Part shown: positions 32,779-32,845 of the stretch, one piece after another | Position numbering within the stretch: position 1 is the first letter of the stretch | Layout: the number at the start of each line of letters is the position of its first letter | From: JBGTGT01 sp051439375 | GTDB taxonomy: Bacteria > Cyanobacteriota > Cyanobacteriia > Cyanobacteriales > Microcystaceae | Assembly: GCA_051439375.1 (NCBI GenBank) | Contig: JBFRWB010000063.1 | Location: 1-32,845, forward strand | Direction: 5' to 3' | Length of the DNA stretch: 32,845 nucleotides | Program-made: the position numbers and the translations under genes | The notes under the pieces: model-generated | Told to the model about the DNA's origin: nothing | The model's input: the letters and a program-made list of their open reading frames with translations, nothing else | Databases searched by the model: none

Positions 32779-32845
32779 TTATCCTAACTTGTTTTGTAAA
32801 CTTTGATACTCTAATTCTTCTGCTGCAATTTCAGCCTCAATTTGT
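32779..32845 (-). CDS. C-terminal end of an upstream partner protein, cut by the window edge
   Basis: A minus-strand frame enters from the window edge and ends QIEAEIAAEELEYQSLQNKLG with a TAA at 32781-32779, only 7 bp before the ATG of the PIN-like pseudogene. The charged helical ending and tight spacing fit the small antitoxin-type partner (often DUF433) that normally precedes DUF5615 genes. Only 21 residues are visible, so the family is inferred from context. Confidence 0.45.
   Translation of the reverse strand, partial: QIEAEIAAEELEYQSLQNKLG

Overview
This window looks like chromosome from a unicellular beta-cyanobacterium of the Cyanothece/Crocosphaera/Rippkaea kind. The evidence is AT-rich DNA, many HIP1 palindromes (GCGATCGC, e.g. 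near 1352, 4821, 9382, 12884, 14479, 21731, 30685), and typically cyanobacterial genes: ndhF, a tandem-BMC ccmO, ycf23, phycobiliprotein-fold genes and type IV pilin-like G/H proteins. hypF and a nitrogenase-associated ArsC-like protein hint at hydrogenase and nitrogen fixation elsewhere in the genome, but no hyp or nif cluster is present here.

Layout. 1-1160: a 21-bp tandem repeat array, then a Uma2-family gene with a coiled-coil tail and a one-copy remnant of the same repeat on its other side. 1326-4897: rfbB and hypF. 4975-6210: a tandem pair of pilin-like genes on the minus strand. 6357-8119: two YeeE/YedE half-transporters (minus) divergent from a LuxR-type response regulator (plus). 8254-8869: tRNA-Thr(UGU) and tRNA-Val(UAC) around a gene-poor stretch. 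8968-11030: a small membrane DUF2227-like protein coupled by a 1-nt overlap to an SF2 helicase. 11058-14187: nitrogenase-associated protein, NAD(P)-binding protein divergent from an AraC regulator, and ycf23. 14631-15668: two divergent phycobiliprotein-fold genes ending in a clear terminator. 15803-20824: FemAB-like/DUF482 acyltransferase, membrane Ser/Thr kinase, exonuclease III, YgfZ and a conserved hypothetical. 21156-23673: acetolactate synthase-like enzyme facing ccmO. 23845-28116: recJ and gatB. 28401-30027: a broken Uma2 gene and a fructosamine-kinase-like protein. 30028-32046: ndhF. 32400-32845: a broken PIN-like gene and the tail of its upstream partner.

Most genes are scattered housekeeping or photosynthesis-support genes rather than one pathway. 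The remarkable locus is 14631-15668. Its two adjacent proteins have the sequence framework of phycobilisome subunits (one CpcB/ApcB-like, one ApcA/ApcD-like), but the bilin-attachment cysteine is replaced in both: Ala at residue 82 in the first and Trp at residue 82 in the second. Both keep the bilin-coordinating Asp (D85) and both have a cysteine about ten residues upstream (C73, C72). The pair sits alone between a 443-bp leader and a strong terminator. It is the best candidate here for an undescribed system, perhaps a chromophore-free or alternatively liganded phycobiliprotein heterodimer.

The accessory fabric also shows decay and mobility: a Uma2 pseudogene with a central deletion, a HepT-like remnant, a DUF5615 PIN-like gene with one in-frame TAG, a 46-bp palindromic repeat present twice, and several hairpin or MITE-like repeats. 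Motif and family assignments come from reading the sequence only; no database search was run.
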